Assembly: GCA_963926475.1 (NCBI GenBank)
Contig: CAWUXE010000012.1
Coordinates: 42,930 to 106,929 of the forward strand
Reading direction: 5' to 3'
From: UBA2040 sp002384725
Lineage (GTDB): Bacteria; Bacteroidota; Bacteroidia; Flavobacteriales_D; Crocinitomicaceae
Length of the DNA: 64,000 bases
A model generated the notes under the pieces. It saw only the letters and a program-made list of their open reading frames with translations, was not told the DNA's origin and made no database searches. The stretch's first letter is position 1. Every line of letters begins with the position of its first letter. This document shows positions 24,555-35,000 of this stretch, in pieces. Position numbers and translations under genes: made by a program.

Positions 24555-25907
24555 TTAGTTATTTAATAATAGCATTCCAACGCTGAAATAGATGAAAAGA
24601 CCAAGAACATCATTTAATGTGGTGACGAAGGGTCCAGTGGCAAGTGCTGGGTCAATATTGTATTTGTCTAATATCAGCGGAATAAGTGTTCCAAAAATAG
24701 CGGCAAAAAGGACCACAATAAACAAAGATATTGCCACGACCATTCCCAATTTTGGAAAGGCAAAGAAATAAGCGATTACATAAATTAAAATAGCCAAAAG
24801 CAAACCATTAATTAAGCCTACAATAGTTTCTTTGGCGATACGTTTTCCAATAGTTCCAAATAAATCGTTTCCTTTCGCCAGAGATTGAACGACAATAGCC
24901 GAAGATTGGACTCCGACATTCCCGCCCATCGCCGTAATTAGCGGAATAAAAAAGGCCAGAGCCGGAACAGCAGAAATTCCGCCTTCAAATCCTGAAATAA
25001 CTTGAGCGCCAAGAATACCTCCTAACATACCGATGAGTAGCCAAGGCAATCTCGCCCGAGAAATTTTCCAAACGGTGGAACTGCTCTCAATTTTTTCGGA
25101 GATACCGGATGCCAATTGGAAATCTTTATCGGCTTCTTCCTTAATGACGTCTACAACATCATCGATGGTAATTCGACCGACCAATTTACCTTGGATATCT
25201 AGAACAGGAATGGCGACCAAGTCATATTTTTCCATGATACGCGCAACGGATTCGCTGCTATCATTTGTTTTTACGGAGATGATATTCTTGTCCGTGTATA
25301 GTTCTCGTATTTTATTTTTTGGATTGGCAAATAGCAATCTTTTCAGAGAAAGTATTCCCACCAATTTGTTCAAGCCATCTACCACATATATAGTATAAAC
25401 TTTTTCGACGTCCTCTACTTGTCGCCGAAGTTCCACTAAACATCGATTAACAGGCCATTCCATTCTAGCTTGAATGAACTCTTTTTGCATCAAACCCCCA
25501 GCCGTATCTTCGTCATAGCTTAGTAGGTCAACTATATCTTCGGCTGCCTCGTCATCTTCCATTTGGGAGATAACTTCTTGAATCTTGTCATCTGAAAGTT
25601 CTCCAAGGATATCCGCCGCATCATCGGAATCAAGATTCTCGAGTTGGTCGGCCATTTCCTTTGAGGAAAGCGATTTCAGGAATCGGTCTCGGACATCCTC
25701 TTCCAACTCCATTAAAACATCACCCTGTGTTTCCTCATCAAGATGGGTAAACATCACCTTGGCTTCAGCGCTATCGAGCTGATCCATTATTTCTGCAATA
25801 TCAGCGTAATGGAGAGGAACAACGTGCTCATCAATCCATGCACCATCATTCCGTGCTAATGCATCGGTCAGATTTTCGAGAAATTCTTTTGTTAATTCGA
25901 ATTGCAT
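24555..25907 (-). CDS. mgtE: Magnesium transporter MgtE
   Basis: Mg2+ channel of the inner membrane, 450 residues. Order: cytoplasmic superhelical N-domain (about 1-130, LDSDDAADILGELSDDKIQEV), paired CBS domains (about 135-255, with VVDGLNKLVGILSLKRL and VARIMEKYDLVAIPVLD), a plug helix, and five C-terminal membrane helices. The pore signature region includes GNVGVQSSAIVVQSLAKG and the terminal DPALATGPFVTTLNDVLG. Mg2+ binding by the N and CBS domains gates the family. It is immediately followed by the hydroxyacid dehydrogenase gene. Confidence 0.95.
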   Translation of the reverse strand: MQFELTKEFLENLTDALARNDGAWIDEHVVPLHYADIAEIMDQLDSAEAKVMFTHLDEETQGDVLMELEEDVRDRFLKSLSSKEMADQLENLDSDDAADILGELSDDKIQEVISQMEDDEAAEDIVDLLSYDEDTAGGLMQKEFIQARMEWPVNRCLVELRRQVEDVEKVYTIYVVDGLNKLVGILSLKRLLFANPKNKIRELYTDKNIISVKTNDSSESVARIMEKYDLVAIPVLDIQGKLVGRITIDDVVDVIKEEADKDFQLASGISEKIESSSTVWKISRARLPWLLIGMLGGILGAQVISGFEGGISAVPALAFFIPLITAMGGNVGVQSSAIVVQSLAKGNDLFGTIGKRIAKETIVGLINGLLLAILIYVIAYFFAFPKLGMVVAISLFIVVLFAAIFGTLIPLILDKYNIDPALATGPFVTTLNDVLGLFIYFSVGMLLLNN

Positions 25908-25958
25908 GGCAAAAGTTTGTGCGAAGATACAACAAACCCGCAGAAAGTTTATTTCTAA

Positions 25959-27503
25959 CTAAGAATCAGCAGGTTTTGTCTTCTCCCATTTTACGAGTAT
26001 TAATCCGATGAAAAAAGAAAACATGGTCACCCCAGTTTGTGTTTCAAGGGTGTCTTCAATAAAGAAGGAAGAAATCATAACGCCAAATAGACAGAACCCT
26101 AGAAGTTGATTTACAGAACGGTTGAATTGTAAAAACTTAGCCATGAAAAGAAGAAATAAAATAGAGCCCAAAATCCCGAAACTGAGTTGAATCGTTAAAA
26201 ACATATTGTGGGCCCGTAGTCGGTTTGGTGGTGACAATCTAGTATCGTTTAATTCATATTGTTTGTCAAAAGCATCTTGCACATCTCCAGTTCCCACACC
26301 AAGAATGGGACTCTTTGAGATGATCTGTCCAGCAGTTTTCCAATATTCGATTCGTTGAAGGATGGTTGAGTTATTGGGGTCATCTTGATTTTCTAAAGCA
26401 TATTTCAAAGAAGCAAATCGTCCTTCAAATCCTCGCTTAAGATGATCGGGTGTTGCAATTCCATTTTGAATGTTTTCTATGTCTTTTTTGGTCAGCATTT
26501 TTAATCCATCGAGGTCTTTTCGAAGGTCCAAAGCCGTCATATAGCGATAAAGCGTCCCTTTTATTGGGTTGTTTTTCCTGTCAAAACCGTTATACGGAAT
26601 GGTGAAATATTTATCCCATTCCGATTCCAATTCGTCATATGAAATGTAGATGTTGACAGGTTTTCCATTTTCAAAAGAGGGATGAATGCTATCATGGTAA
26701 TACAAATTCCCACGGATTGAATATTCGTCTAATTGAGAAAAATCGAATTTAGGATGTCCTATTTTTTGAACAGAAATGACACCGAATGTAAAGATAAGGA
26801 CGCTGATTGCGGCTGCCGAATAACGAAGTAATCGCTTCGGCCAGATTTTATATATCAGTATAAAAATTAATAAAAAGAGTATACTCAAAGGAGCCGACAA
26901 TACTTGACTAAAATAGGTGTACACGGCAAACCAAAGGAAAACCGCTGCAAAAAGCAATTGCCATTTTTTGTATTGGGAAAAGAAATACACTAATAAGACT
27001 AGACCGAGAACAACTAAAAGCGAGAAGCGTATATGGGAACCGAATTGAGATATTTCGCGGTAATTATTCGCGATATCTGTCTGGCTTAATTGTGTATAAT
27101 GGTAACCATTGTAAATTGAAATAAGAGTTAGGCTTGTGAGAAAGGTCAATAAAATCAAGTTGATTTCGTTTCGCTTTATAATAGGATGCGCTACCAAAGC
27201 CAGCGGAAGAGCGAGCAAGGGTAATTTTATTCTTATATCGTGGAATGCGTATTCCCAATTTTCTGTCCACAATAATGCGCCCAAGTGCAAGAGAAAAAAG
27301 CCTAGAAGAAAAAGAAAAGGTTTATTGTTTATTATTCGCTTCGAATAATCCTGAAATTTCCCTTCTAAAAGAATGTTTGCAACTCCCCAAATGGTTCCTA
27401 TCGACATTAAAACTTTGTTGAAAGGCAAGCCAAATGCGACTAGCATCAAACCAAGGAGGTGCAGATAATGATGAATTTTTGGACCGAACCAGCGCTCGAG
27501 CAT
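25959..27503 (-). CDS. O-antigen ligase/polymerase-like membrane protein
   Basis: Polytopic inner-membrane protein of 514 residues with about ten hydrophobic segments and one large extracytoplasmic loop (about 250-400). The conserved tail RAHNMFLTIQLSFGILGSI with GVGTGDVQDAF just before it matches the Wzy/WaaL (O-antigen ligase) superfamily. The protein probably polymerises or ligates an extracellular glycan. No glycosyltransferase genes are adjacent. It lies 9 bases after the stop of nothing in its own direction: the gene downstream is mgtE, and the S41 protease gene lies 9 bases upstream, so it is probably in the rnpA-S41 transcript. Confidence 0.8.
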   Translation of the reverse strand: MLERWFGPKIHHYLHLLGLMLVAFGLPFNKVLMSIGTIWGVANILLEGKFQDYSKRIINNKPFLFLLGFFLLHLGALLWTENWEYAFHDIRIKLPLLALPLALVAHPIIKRNEINLILLTFLTSLTLISIYNGYHYTQLSQTDIANNYREISQFGSHIRFSLLVVLGLVLLVYFFSQYKKWQLLFAAVFLWFAVYTYFSQVLSAPLSILFLLIFILIYKIWPKRLLRYSAAAISVLIFTFGVISVQKIGHPKFDFSQLDEYSIRGNLYYHDSIHPSFENGKPVNIYISYDELESEWDKYFTIPYNGFDRKNNPIKGTLYRYMTALDLRKDLDGLKMLTKKDIENIQNGIATPDHLKRGFEGRFASLKYALENQDDPNNSTILQRIEYWKTAGQIISKSPILGVGTGDVQDAFDKQYELNDTRLSPPNRLRAHNMFLTIQLSFGILGSILFLLFMAKFLQFNRSVNQLLGFCLFGVMISSFFIEDTLETQTGVTMFSFFIGLILVKWEKTKPADS

Positions 27504-27512
27504 ACGTTGATT

Positions 27513-29165
27513 TTAAGGATTCAACGTACCGTTGTATTTCTTATTGTCTTTCAGCACTTCTATTGCTTTCAAAACAAAGCGGTCGTTATTAAAAGAATTG
27601 ATAATTCGCCCGTTTTGGTAATAGTAACGTGAAACAATTTCGTTTTCCAAAAGTTCTTTGATTTCTGGTTCGAATTTGTCTAAGTCTCTTTTTTTCGATG
27701 GTACAACTTTCGCAAGCAATGCATCATATTCAACTGTTGCTTCTTCTAGATATCCTTCTTCCTCGGCCGTTTCTTTCATTTTCTTCAACATTTCTTCAGA
27801 AGCGGTTGAGTAATCAAATTCTTTGGAAAGTGCATATGTTTTAAATGCTTCATATTCACTATCTGATAGTTTGAAAAGTTCTGCTTGAGGAATTGTCGCA
27901 TGACTTTTCGTATAATCTGTTGCAAAATTGAAAAGAATGTTTTCTGCATAAAGAGTAGAAGTTAACCGGCTTAATTCATTTTTATCAATAGTAAAGTCAG
28001 GCTCGACTCCTCTTCCGTCAATTACATTTCTCCCATTTACCGTTTTAAATTTCTTCACAAGAGAATCTGCAATTTCTTGGGGACGAACGCCTAATTCTTT
28101 GTCGTAATATTCAAGACGTTGAACACAACGCCCCGATGGAGTATAATATTTTGCAATGGTTAATTTCATTTTCGAACCGTACTTGAGATCATAGGTGCGT
28201 TGCACCAATCCTTTTCCAAAAGAAGTGGTTCCAATAATTACTGCACGATCCAAATCTTGTAAACTTCCAGCAACAATTTCACTCGCCGATGCACTGTTTT
28301 CATCTACCAATACGACTATTGGAATATCGAGATCCAATGGAGCATCTGTTGTTAGGTAATCGCGATTTTCATCTTCCACGCGTCCACGCGTTGTAACTAC
28401 TGATTGTCCTTTTTTCACGAACATATTTACGATTTTAACCGCTTCGATCATTAATCCACCGCCATTTCCACGTAAATCAAAAATCAAAGAAGTTATACCT
28501 CGACTTTTTAATTCTACGTATGCCTTTTTAACATCCGCACTTGTTGATTGAGGCATGAAACTGTTTAGCTTGATGTAACCGATGTTGTTGTCGAACATAC
28601 GGGTGAATGGAGCGTCATCTATTTTGATTTCATCTCGCGTAATAGCAAGTGTTATTTTCTCTCCATCTCGAAGAACAGTAACGTCTATTGTAGTTCCCTT
28701 CGGACCTTTCAGCGCATCAGAAACTTCCTCCGAAGATTTGTCTTTCATGTTTTTACCCTCAATAGTCAATATTTTATCGCCAGCTTTGGCCCCGGCTAAT
28801 TGAGCTGGTTTCCCTTCGCGTGGTTCAATAATATATGAGTAATCGTCTATTTTTCGAATAATGGCGCCAATTCCTCCATATTGACCTGTCGTAATCATAC
28901 GATAATCTTCAATATTATTTTCATGGTAATAAACGGTATATGGATCGAGCTCTCTCAGCATTGCGTCGATTCCCGTTTTAGACATTTTTCCAGGTTGAGG
29001 TTCGTCCACATAGTACATGTCCAAATGCTGATAGATTAAATCGAGCAATTCCATATTTTTGATGACTTCAAAACCATTGGATTGCGCATTTGAGAAGCTA
29101 CTGAAACCAAAACAAATGGTGAGTAAAAATATATAAGACCAGTTTTTGTTATGCTTGATTTTCAT
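27513..29165 (-). CDS. S41-family C-terminal processing peptidase
   Basis: Periplasmic serine protease of the CtpA/Prc class, 550 residues. The signal peptide (ending SNAQ, about 28) precedes the N-terminal helical region, a PDZ domain (about 90-170; GQYGGIGAIIRK, then AGAKAGDKILTIEGKNM) and the protease core. The Ser-Lys dyad is visible: Ser in DENSASASEIVAG (about 287-292) and Lys in SFGKGLVQ (about 317). A C-terminal helical extension follows. The start overlaps the end of rnpA by 17 bases, indicating translational coupling. Confidence 0.92.
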   Translation of the reverse strand: MKIKHNKNWSYIFLLTICFGFSSFSNAQSNGFEVIKNMELLDLIYQHLDMYYVDEPQPGKMSKTGIDAMLRELDPYTVYYHENNIEDYRMITTGQYGGIGAIIRKIDDYSYIIEPREGKPAQLAGAKAGDKILTIEGKNMKDKSSEEVSDALKGPKGTTIDVTVLRDGEKITLAITRDEIKIDDAPFTRMFDNNIGYIKLNSFMPQSTSADVKKAYVELKSRGITSLIFDLRGNGGGLMIEAVKIVNMFVKKGQSVVTTRGRVEDENRDYLTTDAPLDLDIPIVVLVDENSASASEIVAGSLQDLDRAVIIGTTSFGKGLVQRTYDLKYGSKMKLTIAKYYTPSGRCVQRLEYYDKELGVRPQEIADSLVKKFKTVNGRNVIDGRGVEPDFTIDKNELSRLTSTLYAENILFNFATDYTKSHATIPQAELFKLSDSEYEAFKTYALSKEFDYSTASEEMLKKMKETAEEEGYLEEATVEYDALLAKVVPSKKRDLDKFEPEIKELLENEIVSRYYYQNGRIINSFNNDRFVLKAIEVLKDNKKYNGTLNP

Positions 29166-29553
29166 CTTTAATTTCTTGTATTAAATGCTTTATAAAGTTT
29201 TCTGTTTTAAGGTGTATTTCTTGAAAGGCCATTTCCTCTTTGTTTGTAAAAACCAACATGAAGTATAATTTCAAGTTCTCCTGAATAAGAAACGATTCTA
29301 AAATTAATTTGTTCTTACGCACAGCTTCGCGAATTAACCTTTTTAAACGATTTCTGTCCACGGCTTTTTTAAAATTCCGTTTTGGAACAGATATCACTAT
29401 TTGAAAGGGTGTTATTGCTTCCTCTTTGTGCAAAACGTATTGAGCAGAAAATGGAAACTTGTACGTTTTTTTACCATCAGAAAAAAGCTGTTCAATTTTT
29501 CTCAAGTGACACAACTTATAAGCCTTGCCAAATTTTTCGTTTTTCACAGCCAT
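29149..29553 (-). CDS. rnpA: Ribonuclease P protein component
   Basis: Protein subunit of RNase P that assists 5' maturation of tRNAs, 134 residues. The RNR signature is AVDRNRLKRLIREAVR at about residues 64-79. The preceding strand VISVPKRNFKKA and the N-terminal LCHLRKIEQLFSDGKK are typical. The gene is away from rpmH/dnaA and instead heads a unit with an S41 protease, a linkage I believe recurs in Flavobacteriales. The C-terminal region overlaps the protease start. Confidence 0.93.
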   Translation of the reverse strand: MAVKNEKFGKAYKLCHLRKIEQLFSDGKKTYKFPFSAQYVLHKEEAITPFQIVISVPKRNFKKAVDRNRLKRLIREAVRKNKLILESFLIQENLKLYFMLVFTNKEEMAFQEIHLKTENFIKHLIQEIKDENQA

Positions 29554-29568
29554 AAAGTTATAGCACTT

Positions 29569-29979
29569 CTATTGATTCTCTATTCTAGGCATGTTGATCA
29601 TCTCTTTTATAACAAATGCAGTTGGAAATAGCTTCAATGATTCATCTCTTAGTCTAAGGGCGTCTTCACGTTCCATGAAGTTTCCTGCCCTTAGAATATA
29701 ATTTGGAGCACTATAAACCACATAGGTGTCAACACCTGGGTGCTGAGCAATAAAGCGAGATCTCAAATTGTCAATTTTCTGTTTGTCCGAATCAAAAATC
29801 ATTTGAACACGAAATCCAGGAACTTGCGCAATTCCACTCACAAGATTTTTATCTGCCTGGTCTCTAACCAATGCGTCCAATCTTGGATCCTTGATAATTT
29901 CAATTTTGCCTTCTTGTGCCAATCCAGATAATGAGATTGCTATAAGAATCAAAGTTGCTAAGTGATTCATTTTAAACAT
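29569..29979 (-). CDS. Small exported SPOR-like protein (paralogue 1)
   Basis: 136 residues. A signal peptide ends at SGLAQ; translation may start at the ATG at 29979 or at 29970. The mature protein is PGFRVQMIFDSDKQKIDNLRSRF followed by YVVYSAPNYILRAGNFMEREDALRLRD. This fits the SPOR fold (peptidoglycan glycan binding), with its G-x-F/Y-R-V-Q strand and the Y-x-L-R-x-G-x-F repeat unit. It is closely similar in plan to the next gene at 30024-30416 (shared RLDALVRDxxD and PNYILR/KV). A -7 box lies at 30002-30009, so it has its own promoter. Confidence 0.75.
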   Translation of the reverse strand: MFKMNHLATLILIAISLSGLAQEGKIEIIKDPRLDALVRDQADKNLVSGIAQVPGFRVQMIFDSDKQKIDNLRSRFIAQHPGVDTYVVYSAPNYILRAGNFMEREDALRLRDESLKLFPTAFVIKEMINMPRIENQ

Positions 29980-30001
29980 GCATTGTATAAGTTATAAGGT
30001 G

Positions 30002-30009
30002 CAAATTTA
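30002..30009 (-). promoter_or_regulatory. -7 promoter box (TAAATTTG) for SPOR-like paralogue 1
   Basis: Exact minus-strand match to TAnnTTTG between the two paralogous genes. The -33 box is not recognisable. Confidence 0.45.
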
Positions 30010-30023
30010 GTCAATTTCGCTTA

Positions 30024-30416
30024 TTAAAAACTAATTCCTCTTTTATAAAAGCGAGGGGGTAAATTGTTCAATTGTTCTTTTGATTGATAAGCGTCTTCTT
30101 TAAATTGAAAATGCGCAACCTTCAAAATGTAATTGGGAGATTCGAAAACTATATAAGTCGCTACCTCAGGGTGTATGAGAATAAACTGTCTTCTGTATTT
30201 TTTAATTTCAGGTTTGGTTTTTTCTGTGGTTAATATTATCCTGAAACCGCGCACAAGATCAGTGTCTTGATCAGATTTATCGCGGACTAATGAGTCCAAT
30301 CTTGGAACGGACACAACCTCAATGGGTGATTTCTGGGCAAACGAAGTAAAAGCACAGAATGTGGTTATAACGTAAAATGACGCCTTCAAGAATGTCACTT
30401 TCATGATGTTTCGCAT
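30024..30416 (-). CDS. Small exported SPOR-like protein (paralogue 2)
   Basis: 130 residues. The signal peptide ends FTSFAQ; the ATG at 30404 is an alternative start. The mature region has RLDSLVRDKSDQDTDLVRGFRIIL, read as the counterpart of the paralogue's RLDALVRD...GFRVQM, and YIVFESPNYILKVAHFQFKEDA as the counterpart of YVVYSAPNYILRAGNF. It is evidently a tandem duplication with substantial divergence. The role is likely cell-wall associated, as for SPOR proteins, but this is an inference from fold. Confidence 0.7.
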   Translation of the reverse strand: MRNIMKVTFLKASFYVITTFCAFTSFAQKSPIEVVSVPRLDSLVRDKSDQDTDLVRGFRIILTTEKTKPEIKKYRRQFILIHPEVATYIVFESPNYILKVAHFQFKEDAYQSKEQLNNLPPRFYKRGISF

Positions 30417-30649
30417 TTTATAAATTTATAGAAATCCATACAATTTTCAATATCGACTTTTCACGGTAGTGTTTCAATTAACATGCCAAAACATTTTATT
30501 CAGAAGGATTGATGCTAAGAAGACTGTATCTCAATAAAGAAAAGCAGCTTAAATATAGAAAACTCATTTCCTTATTTAGAATGATTTTAAATTAGCCAAA
30601 ACTCCTCCAAAAAATGTCATAAAACTGTCATGTGGTCTATTGATTCTGC

Positions 30650-30657
30650 TAAATTTG
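30650..30657 (+). promoter_or_regulatory. -7 promoter box (TAAATTTG) of the respiratory operon
   Basis: Exact match to TAnnTTTG, 46 bases before actA, within the 287-base gap 30417-30703. The gap is otherwise AT-rich and shows no open frame or hairpin of note. No clear TTTG at the -33 spacing. Confidence 0.55.
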
Positions 30658-30703
30658 CAAGCGTTAAAAAGTGTCATTTTACACATTAACTGAAGATTTT
30701 TAA

Positions 30704-32056
30704 ATGAAAATATCTATCAATCAGATGTTTAGAAACTATAATAAATGGTGTTTCGGCTTGCTTTCAATGGCATTAACCGTCTTCACTTTCAACTCCACGG
30801 CACAAGGAGATGCCCTTTTCAAAGCGAAATGCGCAAGTTGCCACAATCCACATAAAGACAATACAGGTCCGAAGTTGTTCCAAGTCCGCGCCAAATGGGC
30901 AGATGGAGGTGCAAAGGAAGGTTCGATATACACGTGGGTGAATAATTGGCAGAATGCTGCGGCAACTGATCCATATGCAAAAGCTGTTTCAGCATGGTCG
31001 CCAACAGCGATGACGGCCTTCCCTGAATTGAGCGTAGAGCAGATCAATTCTATCTTAGATTGGGTGGATGAACAGCCTTTGCCAGGTGCAGCTGGTCCCG
31101 CCGATGATGGAGGACTTACAACTGAAGTTGTTGGCGAAACTGAAGAAACATCGAACACGTGGATGTGGGTGCTTTTAGGAGCTATATTCTTTACGGTTAT
31201 TGCAGCAATAGGTGGAGTTAGACGTCAATTGAATAATGCTACGGCTCTTGCTGAAGGAAAAGATGTAAATGACGGTGCTAGTTATTTAGACGAATTTAAA
31301 TCTTGGGCGTACCACAATAAAGGAAAAGTAGGTGTGTCGGCAATGTTGATTGTATTGACTCTAGCTGTATGGGGATTGCAAGGTCTTGGAAATATTGGTG
31401 TTGTTTCAGGCTACCAACCTTCACAACCGATTGAATTCCCCCACAGTGTGCATTCAGGTATCAATGGAATTGACTGTAAGTATTGTCACAACTCTGTAGA
31501 TCAAGGAAAATCTGCAGGATTACCAACTGTGAATGTTTGCATGAACTGTCACAAGCAAATCAAAGGCAATACGCCAGACCAAATCGCGAAAATTTCTAAG
31601 ATTTATGATGCTGCTGGATTTAATCCAGAGGGAGCTGGTTCATACACTGGTAAAACAAAGCCTATCATTTGGAATAAGGTTCATGCTTTGCCAGATCACG
31701 TTTACTTCCCTCATTCACAACACGTGAACATTGGTGGAATTGATTGTAAACAATGTCACGGAGATATGACGCAGCAAAAAGAAACAGCAAAAATCCAACC
31801 GATTGAAGAATTGAACAAGATTGAAGGGAATGTTAAGTTAACAAGACCTACTTTAACAATGGGTTGGTGTATTGAGTGTCACGGTGAGAAAGAAATTTCT
31901 ACTGGGCCAATTGACACAAAAGGTGGAGGTTATTATGCCGAAATCCACAAAAGATTATTGAACAACGACCGTAAATTGTACGACGAATACCTGAAAGATG
32001 GTAAAGTAACCGTGAAAGAATTGGGTGGTTGGGAATGTGCTAAATGCCATTATTAA
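30704..32056 (+). CDS. actA: Alternative Complex III subunit ActA, multihaem cytochrome c with N-terminal monohaem domain
   Basis: Membrane-anchored electron-transfer subunit of quinol:cytochrome c oxidoreductase, 450 residues. Six CxxCH haem motifs are visible: CASCH at 43 in an N-terminal cytochrome c domain, then CKYCH (about 258), CMNCH (about 274), CKQCH (about 348), CIECH (about 392) and CAKCH (about 445). Two hydrophobic segments (about 150-172 and 205-225) separate the monohaem and pentahaem parts, so both can lie in the periplasm. The signal sequence ends STAQ. First gene of actABCDEF-cox. Confidence 0.93.
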   Translation: MKISINQMFRNYNKWCFGLLSMALTVFTFNSTAQGDALFKAKCASCHNPHKDNTGPKLFQVRAKWADGGAKEGSIYTWVNNWQNAAATDPYAKAVSAWSPTAMTAFPELSVEQINSILDWVDEQPLPGAAGPADDGGLTTEVVGETEETSNTWMWVLLGAIFFTVIAAIGGVRRQLNNATALAEGKDVNDGASYLDEFKSWAYHNKGKVGVSAMLIVLTLAVWGLQGLGNIGVVSGYQPSQPIEFPHSVHSGINGIDCKYCHNSVDQGKSAGLPTVNVCMNCHKQIKGNTPDQIAKISKIYDAAGFNPEGAGSYTGKTKPIIWNKVHALPDHVYFPHSQHVNIGGIDCKQCHGDMTQQKETAKIQPIEELNKIEGNVKLTRPTLTMGWCIECHGEKEISTGPIDTKGGGYYAEIHKRLLNNDRKLYDEYLKDGKVTVKELGGWECAKCHY

Positions 32057-32090
32057 TAGAATTAAGAATCGAAGTACTCGAATATAGATT

Positions 32091-35000
32091 ATGGAATTGA
32101 CAAAAAAATATTGGAAAGGTGTCGACGAATTAAAAGAGACGCCCGAATTCCTACAGAATAGAGATGAAGAGTTTCCAAAAGGAACGACTGTCGATGAGTT
32201 TTTGAACGAAGACGGTGTTGCAGAGTCATCACCAGCACGTCGTGATTTCTTGAAATTTTTAGGATTTAGTGTTGCTGCTGCAACAGTTGCAGCTTGTGAA
32301 GCGCCAGTTGTTAAAGCTATTCCTTATGTGAATAAACCAGAGAATGTAACTCCGGGAATTGCGACTTGGTATGCATCGACATATTACGACGGCAATTCAT
32401 ACGCAAGTATTTTAGTTAAAACGCGTGAGGGTCGACCAATTTTCATTAAAGGAAATAAAGAGCAAGGCTTTACCAAAGGAAATACAAATCCCCAAATTAT
32501 CGCATCGGTTCTTGGATTGTACGATAGTTCTCGTTTGACTTCACCAACAAAAAACGGGAAAGTGACAAACTGGACCGCTGTTGATGGTGAGATCAAGAAA
32601 GCAATTGCTGATGTAAAAGCAAAAGGAGGAAAAGTTACTTTGGTTTCTAATTCTATCATTAGTCCTTCTACTTACAATGCTATTAAAGCTTTGGGTGCCG
32701 CGGTAGGTGATACAGAAGAAAACGGAAACTTCGAACACATTCAATACGATGCGCAGTCATACGCTGGTATTCGTAAAGCGAATATGGAGTCTTTTGGCGA
32801 AGCATTTATTCCAGATTATGATTTCTCAAAAGCAAAAACAATTGTTTCTGTTGGAGCTGATTTCATGAGCGGATGGCTGATGTCTACGCAATACACTAAC
32901 CAATACGGATCAAGAAGAAATCCGGATGGTGAGTGGATGAATAAGCACTTTCAATTCGAATCGAATATGTCGATTACTGGATCCAATGCCGATAACCGTG
33001 CAATGATCAAGCCTTCAGAACAAGCAAATGTTTTGGCGTACATGTTGAAAGCTATGGGTGCTCCAGTTAGTGGAGTTTCTACTGAATTGTCGAAACCGGC
33101 AACCAAAATTGCTGATTTAGCAATCAAAGCGTTGAGAGAATCGAAAGATGCTTCATTGGTAGTCGCAGGATCAAACAACGCAGCAGTTCAAATTTTAGCA
33201 AATAAATTGAACATGAAATTGGGTGCATATGCCACTACAATTAACATTAACGATAAAGTGAATATGTTCCAGTCAGAAGATGACAAGATGAACAAATTCG
33301 TGAATAAAGTAATTGGTGGAAAAGGTCCTGATATGGTTCTTTTCTGCGGGGTGAATCCAGCTTACTCATTACCCAACGGTGACAAGTTCGCCATGGCACT
33401 AAGCAAAATCAAAACAACTATTTCTTTCTCTGCTCATCCTGATGAGACGGCTTCGAAATGTACATACATCTGTCCAGACCACCATGCATTGGAGGCTTGG
33501 AACGATTTCAGCCCAAAAGCTAGTCACTATTCTATTGCACAACCAACTATCCGTCCTATCGGAAATACGGCTGCGGCTCAAGAATCGATGATGGTTTGGG
33601 GTGGTACTGCAAAACGTGGAGGAAAAGATTCAAAAGAATATTACAACGTTATCACATCCAATTGGAAACAATTCGGATTTGATGTTCAAACCGAAGTAGC
33701 AAGTTGGGACGAATATTGGGGAATGGCTGTACACAATAGTGTATCTACTGATACAATTATGCCAGCAACAGTGCCAATTTTCAATGAAGGTGCGTTGAGC
33801 GGATTAGCTTCTAAATTGCCTAAGAAAGGGAAATGGGAAGTTGCATTGTACCAAAAAGCGGGAATCGGAGTTGGTGATCAAGCCAACAATCCATGGTTGC
33901 AAGAGCTTCCAGATCCAATTTCAAAAGTAACTTGGGACAATTACATTACCATGAATCCAACGGATATGGGTAATGATTACCAATTGACTTTCGATCAAGA
34001 AACAGGTTTGAGTTTAGCGACTGTAAAAATGGGAGCTAAATCAATGACTCTACCCGTTTATCCATCTCCAGGACAAGCTCTTGGGACAGTTGGTGTCGCT
34101 TTAGGATACGGACGTGGAGCAAATGGCGAAAAAATCGGAACTGCAGCTTTCCAAACGAAAGAGTACGGAGGGGCTGTTGAAGATGAAAACGGAAACCCTA
34201 AACCAATTGGAGCGAATGCATTTGCTTTTGTTGGAATGGAAAACGGAACCATGAGTTACAATGGTGAAGTTTCAATCAATAAAGAAGAAGGATCATACTT
34301 AATCGCTGCAACGCAAATTCACCACACAGTGATGGCGCGTAACTCGATTGTTAAAGAAACGACATTAGGTACTTACAAATCGAAAGATCAAAGTGCATAT
34401 AATAAGAAGTGGACTTTACAGAAATTGGATGAGCACGGAAACCACGTTGAAGCTCCGATGGCGGAATTCGATTTATGGGATGCACATCCAGTAGAAAAAA
34501 TTGGTCACCGTTGGGCGATGACAGTTGATTTGAACGGTTGTATCGGTTGTGGTGCATGTTTGATCGCTTGTCAGTCAGAAAACAACGTACCAGTTGTTGG
34601 TAAAGACGAAGTTCGAAGAGGACGAGAAATGCACTGGTTGCGAATTGACCGTTACTTTGCTTCAGATATTGAAGCTGCGGTAGGTAGTCGTAAAGACCAT
34701 GACTTGAGTAAAATAAGCTTCATGGATGCAGCAGAAGATACAGCTGAAAATCCAACGGTAGTTCATATGCCGATGATGTGTCACCACTGTAATCACGCTC
34801 CATGTGAGACAGTTTGTCCAGTAGCGGCCACTACTCATAGTAACGAAGGATTGAACCAGATGACCTATAACAGATGTATCGGCACAAGATATTGTGCAAA
34901 CAACTGTCCTTACAAAGTGCGTCGATTCAACTGGTTCAACTACCCATCATATAAGAAATTTACAGAAATCAACCCGGCTCAAGACGACCTTGGACGTATG

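Noticed and set aside
32384..32659. Minus-strand ORF inside actB
   Set aside because: Shadow of a strongly conserved coding frame; no homology or start signal.
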